64,000 nucleotides of DNA from Pseudobutyrivibrio ruminis CF1b. GTDB taxonomy: Bacteria > Bacillota > Clostridia > Lachnospirales > Lachnospiraceae. The translations under genes were made by a program, and so were the position numbers. Below, in pieces: positions 27,247-37,181 of the stretch. Under the pieces are notes generated by a model that was not told the origin of the DNA, ran no database searches, and was given only the letters and a program-made list of their open reading frames with translations. Each line of letters opens with the position of its first letter. The stretch's first letter is position 1. The DNA lies in assembly GCF_000424005.1 (NCBI RefSeq), contig NZ_AUJB01000008.1, positions 806,001-870,000 on the forward strand, given 5' to 3'.

Positions 27247-28929
27247 ATGACTACGAGAAATAAACGTAGCGATACCAAATTCCTGATGCAGGGTAGTATC
27301 CTTGCTATGGCATCAATTATCAGCCGTATTGTGGGACTTATTTACAGAGTCCCACTTACGGCTACTATTGGTAAAACGGGTAATGATTACTATGGTACCG
27401 CTTATGAAATTTATAACATAATATTGCTTATATCTTCTTACAGCATACCTCTTGCAGTTTCAAAACTGGTATCAGCAAGAATGGCTAAAGGGCACGTAAA
27501 GGACGCAAACAAGGTTTTGCACGGAGCCCTTCTTTTTGCGTTTATAACAGGTGGTAGCGCATCATTAATAGTTTTCTTTGGCGCAGAATTTTTCACAGGT
27601 TCTCTTTTAAAGACACCTCTTTCTGCAATCGCACTTAAAGTCCTTGCTCCTACACTTCTAGTAGTTGCTATTTTAGGTGTATTCAGAGGTTTCTTCCAAG
27701 GTCTTGGCACCATGATTCCAAGTGCCATTTCTCAGATTGGAGAGCAGATAGTAAACGCAATCGTTTCTGTAGTAGCTGCCAACATTTTATTTAGTTATGG
27801 TAAAAAAGTGGGTGGTGTACTTGGAAATGTTAAAGGTTATGCTGCCGCATATGGTGCAGCCGGAGGTACTCTTGGTACATCAACAGGTGCAGCCTTTGCC
27901 TTAATATTTGTACTTTTCATTTTCTTTGCTTTCAAAAAAGTATTTAAGAAGATGATTCAAAAGGATAAGCACAGAAATTCTGAAGGATATAATGAGATTA
28001 TGTCCACTTTAATTATGACAATTATACCTGTACTTTTAAGTACTACGGTTTACAATATTAGTTCTATTATCGATCAGGGTATTTTTAAGAACTTTGCCCT
28101 TTATCAGGGACATGACGCTGCAGCCATCAGCGAGAGCTGGGGTGTATTTACAGGTCAGTATAAGGTTCTTATAAATGTGCCTCTTGCTATTGCATCTGCT
28201 ATGGCAGCATCCACTGTTCCTAGCCTTACAGCAGCATTTAATTCTAATGATAGTGCTCTTGTAAAGAAGCAGATTAATATGGCCAATCGATTTGTTATGG
28301 TTATCGCATTCCCTTGCTGTGTGGGAATGATGGTACTTGCTTCCCCAATTATGCAGTTGTTATTTAACGATACTGAAAAGTCATCAGGACTTATGCTTAT
28401 GATTGGTGGATGCTCGATTATTTTCTACTCATTATCTACACTTTCAAATGGTATATTACAGGGATTGGATAAGATGACTATTCCTGTTAAAAATGCACTT
28501 ATAGCATTATTTGCTCACGTAGGATTTTTATTCCTGTTAATGGAAGTATTCGATCTTCACATTTATGCTGTAATTATCGCAAATGCGTTTTATGCACTCC
28601 TTATGTGCTTCCTTAATCAATCTGCAGTACTTAAATATTCAGGTGCCAGAATTGATATTAAAAAGGTATTTCTTGCTCCACTTGAGGCAAGTGCACTTAT
28701 GGGCATAATTGTATACCTGGTTTACAGACTTCTTTATGGTCTTGTTTCACTAAATACTTCTTCTAACATTGCCAATTTCGTTGCTTGCATCGTTTCTATC
28801 ATTGCAGGCGTTATTGTATATTTTGTTTCTATGCTTTTATTTAAGGGTGTAGATGAAGAGACATTAATGAAGTTCCCAGGTGGAGCTAAGCTTTGCAGCA
28901 TTGCTTATAGCTTACATTTATTGAGGTAG
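27247..28929 (+). CDS. MOP-superfamily flippase (SpoVB/MurJ-like polysaccharide exporter)
   Basis: 560 residues with about 14 membrane helices. The N-terminus (FLMQGSILAMASIISRIVGLIYRVPLTATIG) and GFFQGLGTMIPSAISQIGEQI are typical of the SpoVB-like branch of MATE/MOP exporters. These flip lipid-linked precursors such as lipid II or polysaccharide units. Whether it is the essential lipid II flippase cannot be told from sequence. It begins 7 bases after the DUF3048 gene. Confidence 0.88.
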   Translation: MTTRNKRSDTKFLMQGSILAMASIISRIVGLIYRVPLTATIGKTGNDYYGTAYEIYNIILLISSYSIPLAVSKLVSARMAKGHVKDANKVLHGALLFAFITGGSASLIVFFGAEFFTGSLLKTPLSAIALKVLAPTLLVVAILGVFRGFFQGLGTMIPSAISQIGEQIVNAIVSVVAANILFSYGKKVGGVLGNVKGYAAAYGAAGGTLGTSTGAAFALIFVLFIFFAFKKVFKKMIQKDKHRNSEGYNEIMSTLIMTIIPVLLSTTVYNISSIIDQGIFKNFALYQGHDAAAISESWGVFTGQYKVLINVPLAIASAMAASTVPSLTAAFNSNDSALVKKQINMANRFVMVIAFPCCVGMMVLASPIMQLLFNDTEKSSGLMLMIGGCSIIFYSLSTLSNGILQGLDKMTIPVKNALIALFAHVGFLFLLMEVFDLHIYAVIIANAFYALLMCFLNQSAVLKYSGARIDIKKVFLAPLEASALMGIIVYLVYRLLYGLVSLNTSSNIANFVACIVSIIAGVIVYFVSMLLFKGVDEETLMKFPGGAKLCSIAYSLHLLR

Positions 28930-28933
28930 ACTT

Positions 28934-30145
28934 ATGGATAGTAACGAAAAGATTTACGACGTCTGTATAGTTGGAGCTGGATTCTCAGGACTTGTTCTTG
29001 CAATTAAACTTGCAAGGGCAGGTCTTTTGGTCTGTTTAGCAGACCTTAACAGAGTAGTGGGCAGACGTATTCTTTCAACTGGAAATGGAAGATGCAATTT
29101 CACAAACAGACGAATGGGAGACCAGTTTTACTATAGCCAGCATGATCTTTCATTTATCGATGATAAACACGAGGAGGTAATTGCTTTCCTCAGAGAACTT
29201 GGCATTATCGAAAGAGATTTTGATGGATATTATTATCCAATTACAAATCAGGCTAAGACAGTTAGAGATGCACTTGAAAACGAGATTAACGCTTTGGGAA
29301 TTGACGTTTATTTAGATAATCGTGTTACAGATATCGCAAAGGATGACATCTTCACTGTTACCACACACAGATCCGTTATTAAAGCAAAGAAAGTATGCGT
29401 GGCATCTGGTGGTCTTTCAGCAGCTACACTTGGTTCTTCAAAATTCGGATACAAGATGGCTACAAAATTTAAAATGAAGGTGACTAAGCTCGCTCCAGCT
29501 TTGGTTGGTGTAGTTTCAAAGGATATTTGCCTTAAGGATTTGGCGGGAGTTCGTGCAGTTGGAAAAGTTTCTTACAGAGACGCTAGCTGTGAAGGTGAGA
29601 TTCAGTTTAATAAAGATGGTGTATCAGGATATCCTGTTATGTGCATCAGTAGATACATAGGATTTGATGAGCTGGATAAAAAGCTTTCTGATTTAACAAT
29701 AGACTTCGTATATTTCATGACTGATGATGAGCTAAAAGAAGAGTTAAAAAACAGATTTAGCCGAAATGGTGAAGCTGCAATTCTTGCCAGTCTTAATGGA
29801 CTTTCAAACGAAAAGGTTATTCAGACAGTTGTGAGCTATGCACGTATATACGGAGACACCGTGGTTTCAAAGCTTGATGATGAGGATATAGATAATCTGG
29901 TTTATTTCTTCAAGCATTTTGCAATCAGTTTAGAGGGTACAAAGGGCTTCGACAATTCTCAGGTTACAGCCGGTGGTGTTGATTTAGATGGTATTGACCT
30001 TGAGACGATGGAAGCCAAGACTTGTCCAGGTATGTACTTCACAGGGGAAGTACTTGATGTAGATGGTATTTGCGGTGGTTATAATCTTACATGGGCTTAT
30101 CTGTCAGCTTCAAAAGCAGCAGATGCAATAATAAAAGAGGTGTAA
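28934..30145 (+). CDS. HI0933-like (BaiN/YhiN) flavoprotein
   Basis: 403 residues. The Rossmann FAD motif VGAGFSGL is at 14-21, RILSTGNGRCNFTN is the family hallmark, and the C-terminus has GVDLDGIDLETMEAKTCPGMYFTGEVLDVDGICGGYNLTWA. The family includes BaiN/RdsA-type NAD(P)/FAD oxidoreductases; the physiological substrate is unknown. It lies 4 bases after the flippase gene and touches the next flavoprotein gene. Confidence 0.92.
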   Translation: MDSNEKIYDVCIVGAGFSGLVLAIKLARAGLLVCLADLNRVVGRRILSTGNGRCNFTNRRMGDQFYYSQHDLSFIDDKHEEVIAFLRELGIIERDFDGYYYPITNQAKTVRDALENEINALGIDVYLDNRVTDIAKDDIFTVTTHRSVIKAKKVCVASGGLSAATLGSSKFGYKMATKFKMKVTKLAPALVGVVSKDICLKDLAGVRAVGKVSYRDASCEGEIQFNKDGVSGYPVMCISRYIGFDELDKKLSDLTIDFVYFMTDDELKEELKNRFSRNGEAAILASLNGLSNEKVIQTVVSYARIYGDTVVSKLDDEDIDNLVYFFKHFAISLEGTKGFDNSQVTAGGVDLDGIDLETMEAKTCPGMYFTGEVLDVDGICGGYNLTWAYLSASKAADAIIKEV

Positions 30146-31729
30146 ATGATTAAAATTGACCAGCTGAAGCTTGATATTTCAGCAAAAGATAATCAAATAA
30201 TTAATTCAATAGCTAAAAAACTTAGAGTAAACGAAAAAGACATTAGAGATTTTCAGATTTTAAAGCGTTCTATTGACGCCAGAAAAAAGCCTGATTTATT
30301 TTTCGTTTATTCCGTTGTTGTTACTTTAGATGGCGCTTTGGAAGCCAAGGTTCTAAAAAAATGTACTAAAGACAATAACGTAAATACGTACAAGCCAAAG
30401 GTATATACTTTACCATCAGCTAATAACAATTCGTCACGTCCTATCGTTGTTGGCGCAGGCCCTGCAGGTCTTTTTGCAGCATATGTATTTGCGTTAAACA
30501 ATATGAATCCTATCGTTTTTGAACGTGGTAAAAAGGTAGATGACAGAACAAAAGATATCTTAGAATTCTGGGAGACCGGTGTATTAAACACAGCTTCAAA
30601 CGTTCAGTTTGGTGAGGGTGGTGCCGGTACATTCTCTGATGGAAAGCTCAATACGCTTGTTAATGACAAGCTTGGTAGAAATAAATTTGTGTTAGAGACG
30701 TTTGTAAAGTTTGGCGCTCAGTCCAATATTTTATACGATGGAAAGCCACACATTGGCACCGATATTCTAAAGCAGGTTATTGCCAACATGAGAAATGAAA
30801 TTATCAGCCTTGGAGGCGAGTTCCATTTCGATTCTCAGGTAGATAATTTTGTTATTGAAGACAGAAAAATCAAGGGTGTTGTCTCAAAGGGCGAGACTTA
30901 CTACAGTGATTCTGTTGTTCTTGCCATTGGCCACAGTGCCAGAGATACATTTAAGACTCTTTATGATCTTGGCTTTGATATGGAGGCAAAGGATTTTGCT
31001 GTCGGATTCAGAATCGAGCATCCACAGGCTATGATTTCTGAGACCATGTACGGACCGCAGTATAACAAACTCGAGCCCGCTCCATATAAGCTTGCTCATA
31101 ATCTTGATAATGGCCGTGGTGTTTACTCATTCTGTATGTGTCCAGGCGGCTTTGTAGTTAATTCTTCTTCTGAGGAGAATCGTCTGGTTGTAAACGGAAT
31201 GAGCTATTCAAAACGTGACAGCCATAATGCTAACAGCGCTATTGTAGTTTCTGTCGGCGCTTCAGAATTTGACAAAAGCAATCCTCTTGCTGGAATCGAA
31301 TTCCAAAGGCAGATAGAGGGCAAAGCCTTTATTCTTGCCTCAGGAAAGATTCCACAGCAGCTTTACGGTGATTTTAAAGAGAATCGCATGTCTAATGGAT
31401 ACGGTGATTTTTCTTCAGAAACAAAGGGTTACACAGCCTTCGGTCTTCTTTCTGATATATTTTCTCAGGAAATTAACCAATCTATTATTGACGCGATGGG
31501 TCATTTTGGTTCTAAAATAAAGGGATTCGATAGATACGATGCAATTCTTTCAGGTGTCGAAAGCAGAACTTCTTCACCAGTCAGAATTAACAGAGATGAA
31601 CAGTTCCAATCCAACATCAGAGGATTATATCCTTGCGGCGAAGGAGCTGGATTTGCAGGCGGTATCACATCTGCAGCCATGGACGGACTTAAAGTAGCTG
31701 AGGCTGTGATAGCAAATCAGAATTTATAA
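30146..31729 (+). CDS. FAD-dependent oxidoreductase, COG2509 type
   Basis: 527 residues. An N-terminal alpha/beta domain (about 1-90) precedes the Rossmann motif VVGAGPAGLFAAY (about 102-114). NVQFGEGGAGTFSDGKLNT and the C-terminal PCGEGAGFAGGITSAAMDGLKVAE are diagnostic for this widespread uncharacterised group. The reaction is not known. The start follows the previous stop directly, and mutS follows after 20 bases. Confidence 0.92.
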   Translation: MIKIDQLKLDISAKDNQIINSIAKKLRVNEKDIRDFQILKRSIDARKKPDLFFVYSVVVTLDGALEAKVLKKCTKDNNVNTYKPKVYTLPSANNNSSRPIVVGAGPAGLFAAYVFALNNMNPIVFERGKKVDDRTKDILEFWETGVLNTASNVQFGEGGAGTFSDGKLNTLVNDKLGRNKFVLETFVKFGAQSNILYDGKPHIGTDILKQVIANMRNEIISLGGEFHFDSQVDNFVIEDRKIKGVVSKGETYYSDSVVLAIGHSARDTFKTLYDLGFDMEAKDFAVGFRIEHPQAMISETMYGPQYNKLEPAPYKLAHNLDNGRGVYSFCMCPGGFVVNSSSEENRLVVNGMSYSKRDSHNANSAIVVSVGASEFDKSNPLAGIEFQRQIEGKAFILASGKIPQQLYGDFKENRMSNGYGDFSSETKGYTAFGLLSDIFSQEINQSIIDAMGHFGSKIKGFDRYDAILSGVESRTSSPVRINRDEQFQSNIRGLYPCGEGAGFAGGITSAAMDGLKVAEAVIANQNL

Positions 31730-31749
31730 GAATAAGGTGGGAATAAATA

Positions 31750-34359
31750 GTGGCAGAATACACTCCAATGATGCAGGAGTATCTTAAGACTAAAGCAGAA
31801 TACGAAGATTGTATCTTATTTTACCGATTAGGTGATTTTTACGAGATGTTTTTTGAGGATGCCAAGACAGCCTCAAGAGAATTAGAGCTTACACTTACAG
31901 GAAAATCATGCGGTATGGAAGAGCGCGCACCTATGTGTGGCGTTCCATTTCATGCTGCAGATGCTTATATAAACAGACTTGTGGCAAGGGGTTACAAGGT
32001 AGCTATCTGCGAACAGGTAGAAGATCCAAAGGAAGCCAAAGGCCTTGTAAAAAGAGAAGTAATCAGAGTTGTTACACCTGGTACAAATATTGACCAGATG
32101 GCTCTTGATGAGGGTAGTAACAATTACATTATGTCTATCTTTTATAACAGAGGTGTATTTGGTGTCAGCTCCTGTGATATTTCCACAGCGGACTTTTACC
32201 TTACAGAAGTAGACAGCATCAGAAAGCTTATTGATGAGCTTTACAAATTCAATCCAGCTGAGATTATCTATTCAAAATCTATTTTTGAATCAGGTATTGA
32301 TATTACTGAGGTTTCACAGAAAATCGAAAGTGCCTTGTCTCAGCTTGATGAATCATTCTACGACGATACACTTTCTACAAGAGAGTTGTTAAATCATTTC
32401 CATGCTCACTCATTAGAGGGACTTGGTTTGATGGATTTCCAGTATGGTAGGGTGGCAGCAGGTGCACTTTTAAGCTACTTAAAAGATACTCAGAAGACTG
32501 AGCTTGCTCACCTTACACATATCACTCCATACACAGATGGAAAATACATGCTTCTTGATAATTCAACAAGAAGGAACTTAGAGCTTACAGAAACCATGCG
32601 CGACAAGCAAAAGCGCGGCTCACTTCTTTGGGTTTTAGACAAGACAAAGACAGCTATGGGGGCAAGACAGCTTAAAAGCTTTATCGAGCAGCCTCTGGTA
32701 TCAGTTGATGAAATTATAAAACGTCAGGACGCTATTTCAGAGATCAATGAATCTCTTATCGATAGAGAAGAGCTGAGAGAATATCTTTCTTCAGTTTATG
32801 ATTTAGAACGTCTTATCACAAAGATAACTTATCAGTCAGCTAATCCACGTGATTTGATAGCTTTCAAGCAGTCTATTGGAATGCTTACACCAATAAAGAC
32901 TTTACTTTCAGGCTTCCATTGTCATCTTTTGGATGATACCAATTCAAACATTGATGACATGAAAGATTTATTCGAGCTTATTGATTCAGCGATTGATGAT
33001 GAGCCACCTATTTCATCTAGAGACGGTGACATCATCAAAGCCGGTTTTAATGAAGAAGTAGACAGACTTCGTGCTGCAAAGGTAGATGGAAAGCAGTGGC
33101 TTGCTGATTTAGAGGCAAAGGAAAGAGATAAAACTGGTATCAAAAATCTCAAGATAAAGTTTAACAAGGTATTTGGATTCTATCTTGAGGTTACCAATTC
33201 ATATAAGGATTTAGTTCCTGATTACTACGTAAGAAAGCAGACCCTTGCAAATGCAGAAAGATACTACACTCCAGAATTAAAAGAGCTTGAAGACAGTATT
33301 TTAGGTGCAGAAGACCGTCTCAACACTATCGAGTACGAGTTCTTCAAAACAGTCAGAGATACCATCGCTTCAAACGTGGACAGAATTCAGATTACTGCAA
33401 AGGCTATCGCTCTTTTAGATGCCATTATTTCTATGGCAGTAGTTGCAGAGAAGAATCATTACGTTCGACCAGTAATTGATAATCGTGGCATCATTGATAT
33501 CAAGGATGGACGTCATCCTGTTGTTGAGCAGATGATTAATGCAGATCAGTTCATTTCAAATGATTGTGAACTTGATTTGGATTCCAGAACAATTGCAATT
33601 ATTACCGGTCCAAACATGGCTGGTAAATCTACCTACATGCGTCAGGTGGCTCTTATTGTTCTTATGGCTCAGATAGGAAGTTTTGTTCCCGCATCTGAGG
33701 CCAGAATCGGTGTTGTTGATCGTATCTTTACCCGTGTAGGTGCCAGCGATGATTTATCTACTGGCCAGTCTACATTCATGGTAGAGATGAATGAAGTAGC
33801 AAATATTCTTCATAATGCCACTAATAAATCTCTTTTGATTTTAGATGAGATTGGACGAGGCACATCTACATACGATGGGCTTTCAATTGCATGGGCAGTT
33901 GTAGAACATATCGCATATACGATTGGCGCCAAGACACTTTTTGCTACTCATTACCATGAGCTTACTGAGCTTGAGGGTCAGATAAAAGGTGTGCACAATT
34001 ACTGTATTGCAGTGCAGGAACTTGGTGAGGATATTATTTTTCTTAGAAAGATTATTCCTGGCGGTGCAGACCAGAGCTACGGTATTCAGGTAGCTAGACT
34101 TGCCGGCCTTCCAGAGGAAGTACTTAGCCGAGCAAGAACAATAGTTAATTCTTTAAATGAGAATGATATAGCGGCTGTTGCCGATAGAATTTCCATCAGG
34201 GAGCAGGTAGAAGAGAAGTTAAAATCTCTTGAAGGGGTAACCATTTCAGAAAACGAAGCTGAAATAATCGCAGGTTTAAGAGAGCTTGATGTTACAAAAA
34301 TCACTCCACTTGAAGCCATGAACATATTATTTGAGTTTCACAATAAGGTTGATGAATAA
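31750..34359 (+). CDS. mutS: DNA mismatch repair protein MutS
   Basis: 869 residues, full length. The N-terminal mismatch-binding motif includes FYRLGDFYEMFFEDA (Phe-x-Glu). The ATPase domain has GPNMAGKSTYMRQ near residue 620 and LLILDEIGRGTSTYDG. It recognises base mismatches and recruits MutL. It starts at GTG with AGGTGGG upstream; the start overlaps a TAG. It is followed directly by mutL. Confidence 0.98.
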   Translation: MAEYTPMMQEYLKTKAEYEDCILFYRLGDFYEMFFEDAKTASRELELTLTGKSCGMEERAPMCGVPFHAADAYINRLVARGYKVAICEQVEDPKEAKGLVKREVIRVVTPGTNIDQMALDEGSNNYIMSIFYNRGVFGVSSCDISTADFYLTEVDSIRKLIDELYKFNPAEIIYSKSIFESGIDITEVSQKIESALSQLDESFYDDTLSTRELLNHFHAHSLEGLGLMDFQYGRVAAGALLSYLKDTQKTELAHLTHITPYTDGKYMLLDNSTRRNLELTETMRDKQKRGSLLWVLDKTKTAMGARQLKSFIEQPLVSVDEIIKRQDAISEINESLIDREELREYLSSVYDLERLITKITYQSANPRDLIAFKQSIGMLTPIKTLLSGFHCHLLDDTNSNIDDMKDLFELIDSAIDDEPPISSRDGDIIKAGFNEEVDRLRAAKVDGKQWLADLEAKERDKTGIKNLKIKFNKVFGFYLEVTNSYKDLVPDYYVRKQTLANAERYYTPELKELEDSILGAEDRLNTIEYEFFKTVRDTIASNVDRIQITAKAIALLDAIISMAVVAEKNHYVRPVIDNRGIIDIKDGRHPVVEQMINADQFISNDCELDLDSRTIAIITGPNMAGKSTYMRQVALIVLMAQIGSFVPASEARIGVVDRIFTRVGASDDLSTGQSTFMVEMNEVANILHNATNKSLLILDEIGRGTSTYDGLSIAWAVVEHIAYTIGAKTLFATHYHELTELEGQIKGVHNYCIAVQELGEDIIFLRKIIPGGADQSYGIQVARLAGLPEEVLSRARTIVNSLNENDIAAVADRISIREQVEEKLKSLEGVTISENEAEIIAGLRELDVTKITPLEAMNILFEFHNKVDE

Positions 34360-36242
34360 TGGGAAAAATTAATTTACTTAGTCAGGAAACAATTGATAAG
34401 ATTGCTGCCGGTGAGGTGGTGGAGCGTCCAGCTTCTGTTGCAAAAGAGCTTATTGAAAACAGTATCGATGCAGGTGCCACTGCCATTTCTGTAGAAATCA
34501 AGGGCGGTGGAATAGAGTATCTTCGTATAACCGATAACGGATCTGGAATCGATAAGGACCAGATACAAATTGCATTCCTTCGCCATTCCACATCAAAGAT
34601 CTCATCTGCAGTAGATTTGGATAATGTGCGTTCCCTTGGTTTTAGAGGTGAAGCACTTTCCAGTATCTCAGCTGTTTCAAAGGTGGAGCTTATTACAAAG
34701 ACAAAGGATTCACTTCTTGGTGCCTGCTATATTATAGAAGGTGCAAAGGAGATTTCACTTACAGATATTGGTGCACCTGATGGCACTACATTTATTGTAC
34801 GACAGCTTTTTTACAATACTCCTGCCAGAAAGAAATTTTTGAAATCAGAGAGCACTGAAGGAAGCTATGTGTTTGACGTTGTTGAGCATCTTGCTCTTTC
34901 GCATCCAGAGATTTCATTTAAGTTTCTTCTTAACGGAAAAGAAAAACTCATGACATCCGGCAACGGTTCATTATCTGATACCATCTATCAGATTTATGGT
35001 CGTCAGATAGCATCAAACGTTTTGGATATAGATTATAGTGACGATAAAGTCTCGATTAACGGCTTTATTGGCCAGTCCATTATTGCAAGAGGAAACAGAG
35101 CTTTCGAGCATTTCTTTGTAAATCAAAGATATATCAAAAGCAATAATTTATCACGTGCATGCGAAGAAGGTTACTACGGATTTTTAATGGGGCACCAGTA
35201 TCCATTTTTCGTAATCAATATCGCATTTACGGATTCAGCTGTAGATGTAAATGTACATCCTACAAAGCAGGAAGTTCGTTTTGAAAATGAATCCCAGATT
35301 TGTGAGCTTCTTACAAAGATAATTAATCAGAGACTACGCAAAAGAGAAGATGTGGTTGAGTCTCCCATAGATGAACCAAAAGTAAAACCTCAGCCTATTA
35401 TTCAGCAGCCTGCATATACATCACAGCCTGCGCCACAGACTGAAGTTAAGCCTGCAGCATCACAAGCTGTCAGGGAACCAGAGATAATACCACCTCCAAA
35501 GCCAGTAAAAACTCCTGAACCTTTTGAGAGGGATAGATTAGAGAGAATCAAGCAGTCTATAACAGCACAGATTCACAGCGACACACCTTACGAAAAGAAA
35601 TTCGCTGAGAAAAACAGAGGCGGTGAGAAATACGAACAGATCAGCTTCCTCAACAAAGAGGCTGTTAAAGAACATAAGATAGTAGGTCAGGTTTTTGATA
35701 CATACTGGATTGTTGAATACGATAAAAACATGTATATCATCGACCAACATGCGGCCCACGAAAAAGTCTTATTTGAAAAGACTATGGCCAGACTTAAAAA
35801 TAACGAGATGACTTCTCAGATGATAAGTCCTCCTGTTATAGTTTCCCTTTCACCACAGGATGTGCTGCTTTTTGAAAACTACAGAGAGGCTTTTGAAAAG
35901 CTGGGCTACAGAGTAGAGTCCTTTGGTGGCAATGAGCTTGCTATTAACGGCATTCCAGGCAATCTTTTGAATCTTGATCCAAAGGCCTTTTTCCTTGAGG
36001 TATTGGCTGACTGCCAGTCATACAAGGCCAGTGATTCCTTTGATATGATTATTGAAAAGGTAGCTTCAATGTCATGCAAGGCTGCAGTAAAGGGAAATAA
36101 CAGACTTTCCATTCCGGAAATCAAAACACTTATAGATGAATTGCTCGAACTGGAAAATCCATATCATTGTCCTCACGGCAGACCAACAATGATTTCATTT
36201 TCGGAGTACGAGCTGGGTAAAAAGTTTAAAAGGATAATTTAA
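34359..36242 (+). CDS. mutL: DNA mismatch repair protein MutL (endonuclease type)
   Basis: 627 residues. The GHKL ATPase is N-terminal (ELIENSIDAGA, then GFRGEAL). A Pro-rich linker at about 340-400 precedes the C-terminal domain. That domain contains DQHAAHEKVLFE (about 460-472), which fits the DQHA-x2-E-x4-E metal motif, and CPHGRPT near the end. The protein should therefore nick DNA itself, as expected in bacteria without MutH. Its ATG overlaps the mutS stop by one base. Confidence 0.98.
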   Translation: MGKINLLSQETIDKIAAGEVVERPASVAKELIENSIDAGATAISVEIKGGGIEYLRITDNGSGIDKDQIQIAFLRHSTSKISSAVDLDNVRSLGFRGEALSSISAVSKVELITKTKDSLLGACYIIEGAKEISLTDIGAPDGTTFIVRQLFYNTPARKKFLKSESTEGSYVFDVVEHLALSHPEISFKFLLNGKEKLMTSGNGSLSDTIYQIYGRQIASNVLDIDYSDDKVSINGFIGQSIIARGNRAFEHFFVNQRYIKSNNLSRACEEGYYGFLMGHQYPFFVINIAFTDSAVDVNVHPTKQEVRFENESQICELLTKIINQRLRKREDVVESPIDEPKVKPQPIIQQPAYTSQPAPQTEVKPAASQAVREPEIIPPPKPVKTPEPFERDRLERIKQSITAQIHSDTPYEKKFAEKNRGGEKYEQISFLNKEAVKEHKIVGQVFDTYWIVEYDKNMYIIDQHAAHEKVLFEKTMARLKNNEMTSQMISPPVIVSLSPQDVLLFENYREAFEKLGYRVESFGGNELAINGIPGNLLNLDPKAFFLEVLADCQSYKASDSFDMIIEKVASMSCKAAVKGNNRLSIPEIKTLIDELLELENPYHCPHGRPTMISFSEYELGKKFKRII

Positions 36243-37180
36243 TGAAAAATTTAGTAGTACTCACAGGTCCAACAGCAGTTGGTAAAACTTCACTTTCAAT
36301 TAATCTCGCCAAGGCTATAAACGGCGAGATTATTTCTGCTGACTGCATGCAGGTATACAAAAGAATGGACATAGGTACTGCGAAAATTATGCCTGATGAA
36401 ATGGATGGTGTTTCCCATCATCTTATTGATGTTATCGAGCCACAGGAAGATTTTCATGTAGTTCGTTTTAAGGAAATGGTTCTTGAAGCAATGGATGAAA
36501 TCTATGCAAAGGGAAAGATTCCAATTATCTGTGGTGGCACAGGCTTTTATATTCAGGCGATTTTATATGACATTCAGTTTACAGACCAGGAAATTGATCA
36601 GGAATACAGAGATTATCTTGAAAAATACGCTGATGAGAATGGCAACGAAGCCCTTCTTGAAAAGCTTAGACAGGTGGATCCAGATTCAGCAGAATCAATT
36701 CCTGCCAACAACAGAAAACGCGTAATACGTGCTCTGGAATATTTTAAACAGACCGGAGAACAATTCTCAGTACATAACAAGCGTGAAAGAGACAGAATTA
36801 GCCCTTATAATTTCGCATATTTTGTATTAAATGATGATAGGGAATTGTTGTATAATCGCATAGATTTGAGAGTTGATAAGATGGCTGAAGCTGGTCTCAT
36901 AGAAGAAGTTAAATCACTTCTTGAAGAGGGCTGCAAGCCTGGCATGACTTCAATGGATGGCATTGGTTATAAAGAAATCATTTCAAGCCTCCATGGTGAC
37001 ATGCCTATTGCTGATGCCTTAGAGCTTATCAAAAAGAACTCAAGAAACTATGCAAAGCGACAGCTTACATGGTTTAGAAGAGAAAAAGAAGTTGTCTGGC
37101 TAGATAAAACCGAGCTTAAAACAGAACAACAGCTTTTAGATAAAATTTTACAAACCTTAAAAGAGAAAGGAATTATATAA
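36242..37180 (+). CDS. miaA: tRNA dimethylallyltransferase
   Basis: 312 residues. GPTAVGKT (9-16) is the P-loop; SADCMQVYKRMDIGTAK and GTGFYIQAIL are substrate-binding blocks. It transfers a dimethylallyl group to A37 of tRNAs reading UNN codons. Its ATG overlaps the mutL stop by one base, in the widespread mutS-mutL-miaA order. No hfq follows, unlike in many relatives. Confidence 0.97.
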   Translation: MKNLVVLTGPTAVGKTSLSINLAKAINGEIISADCMQVYKRMDIGTAKIMPDEMDGVSHHLIDVIEPQEDFHVVRFKEMVLEAMDEIYAKGKIPIICGGTGFYIQAILYDIQFTDQEIDQEYRDYLEKYADENGNEALLEKLRQVDPDSAESIPANNRKRVIRALEYFKQTGEQFSVHNKRERDRISPYNFAYFVLNDDRELLYNRIDLRVDKMAEAGLIEEVKSLLEEGCKPGMTSMDGIGYKEIISSLHGDMPIADALELIKKNSRNYAKRQLTWFRREKEVVWLDKTELKTEQQLLDKILQTLKEKGII

Positions 37181-37181
37181 G

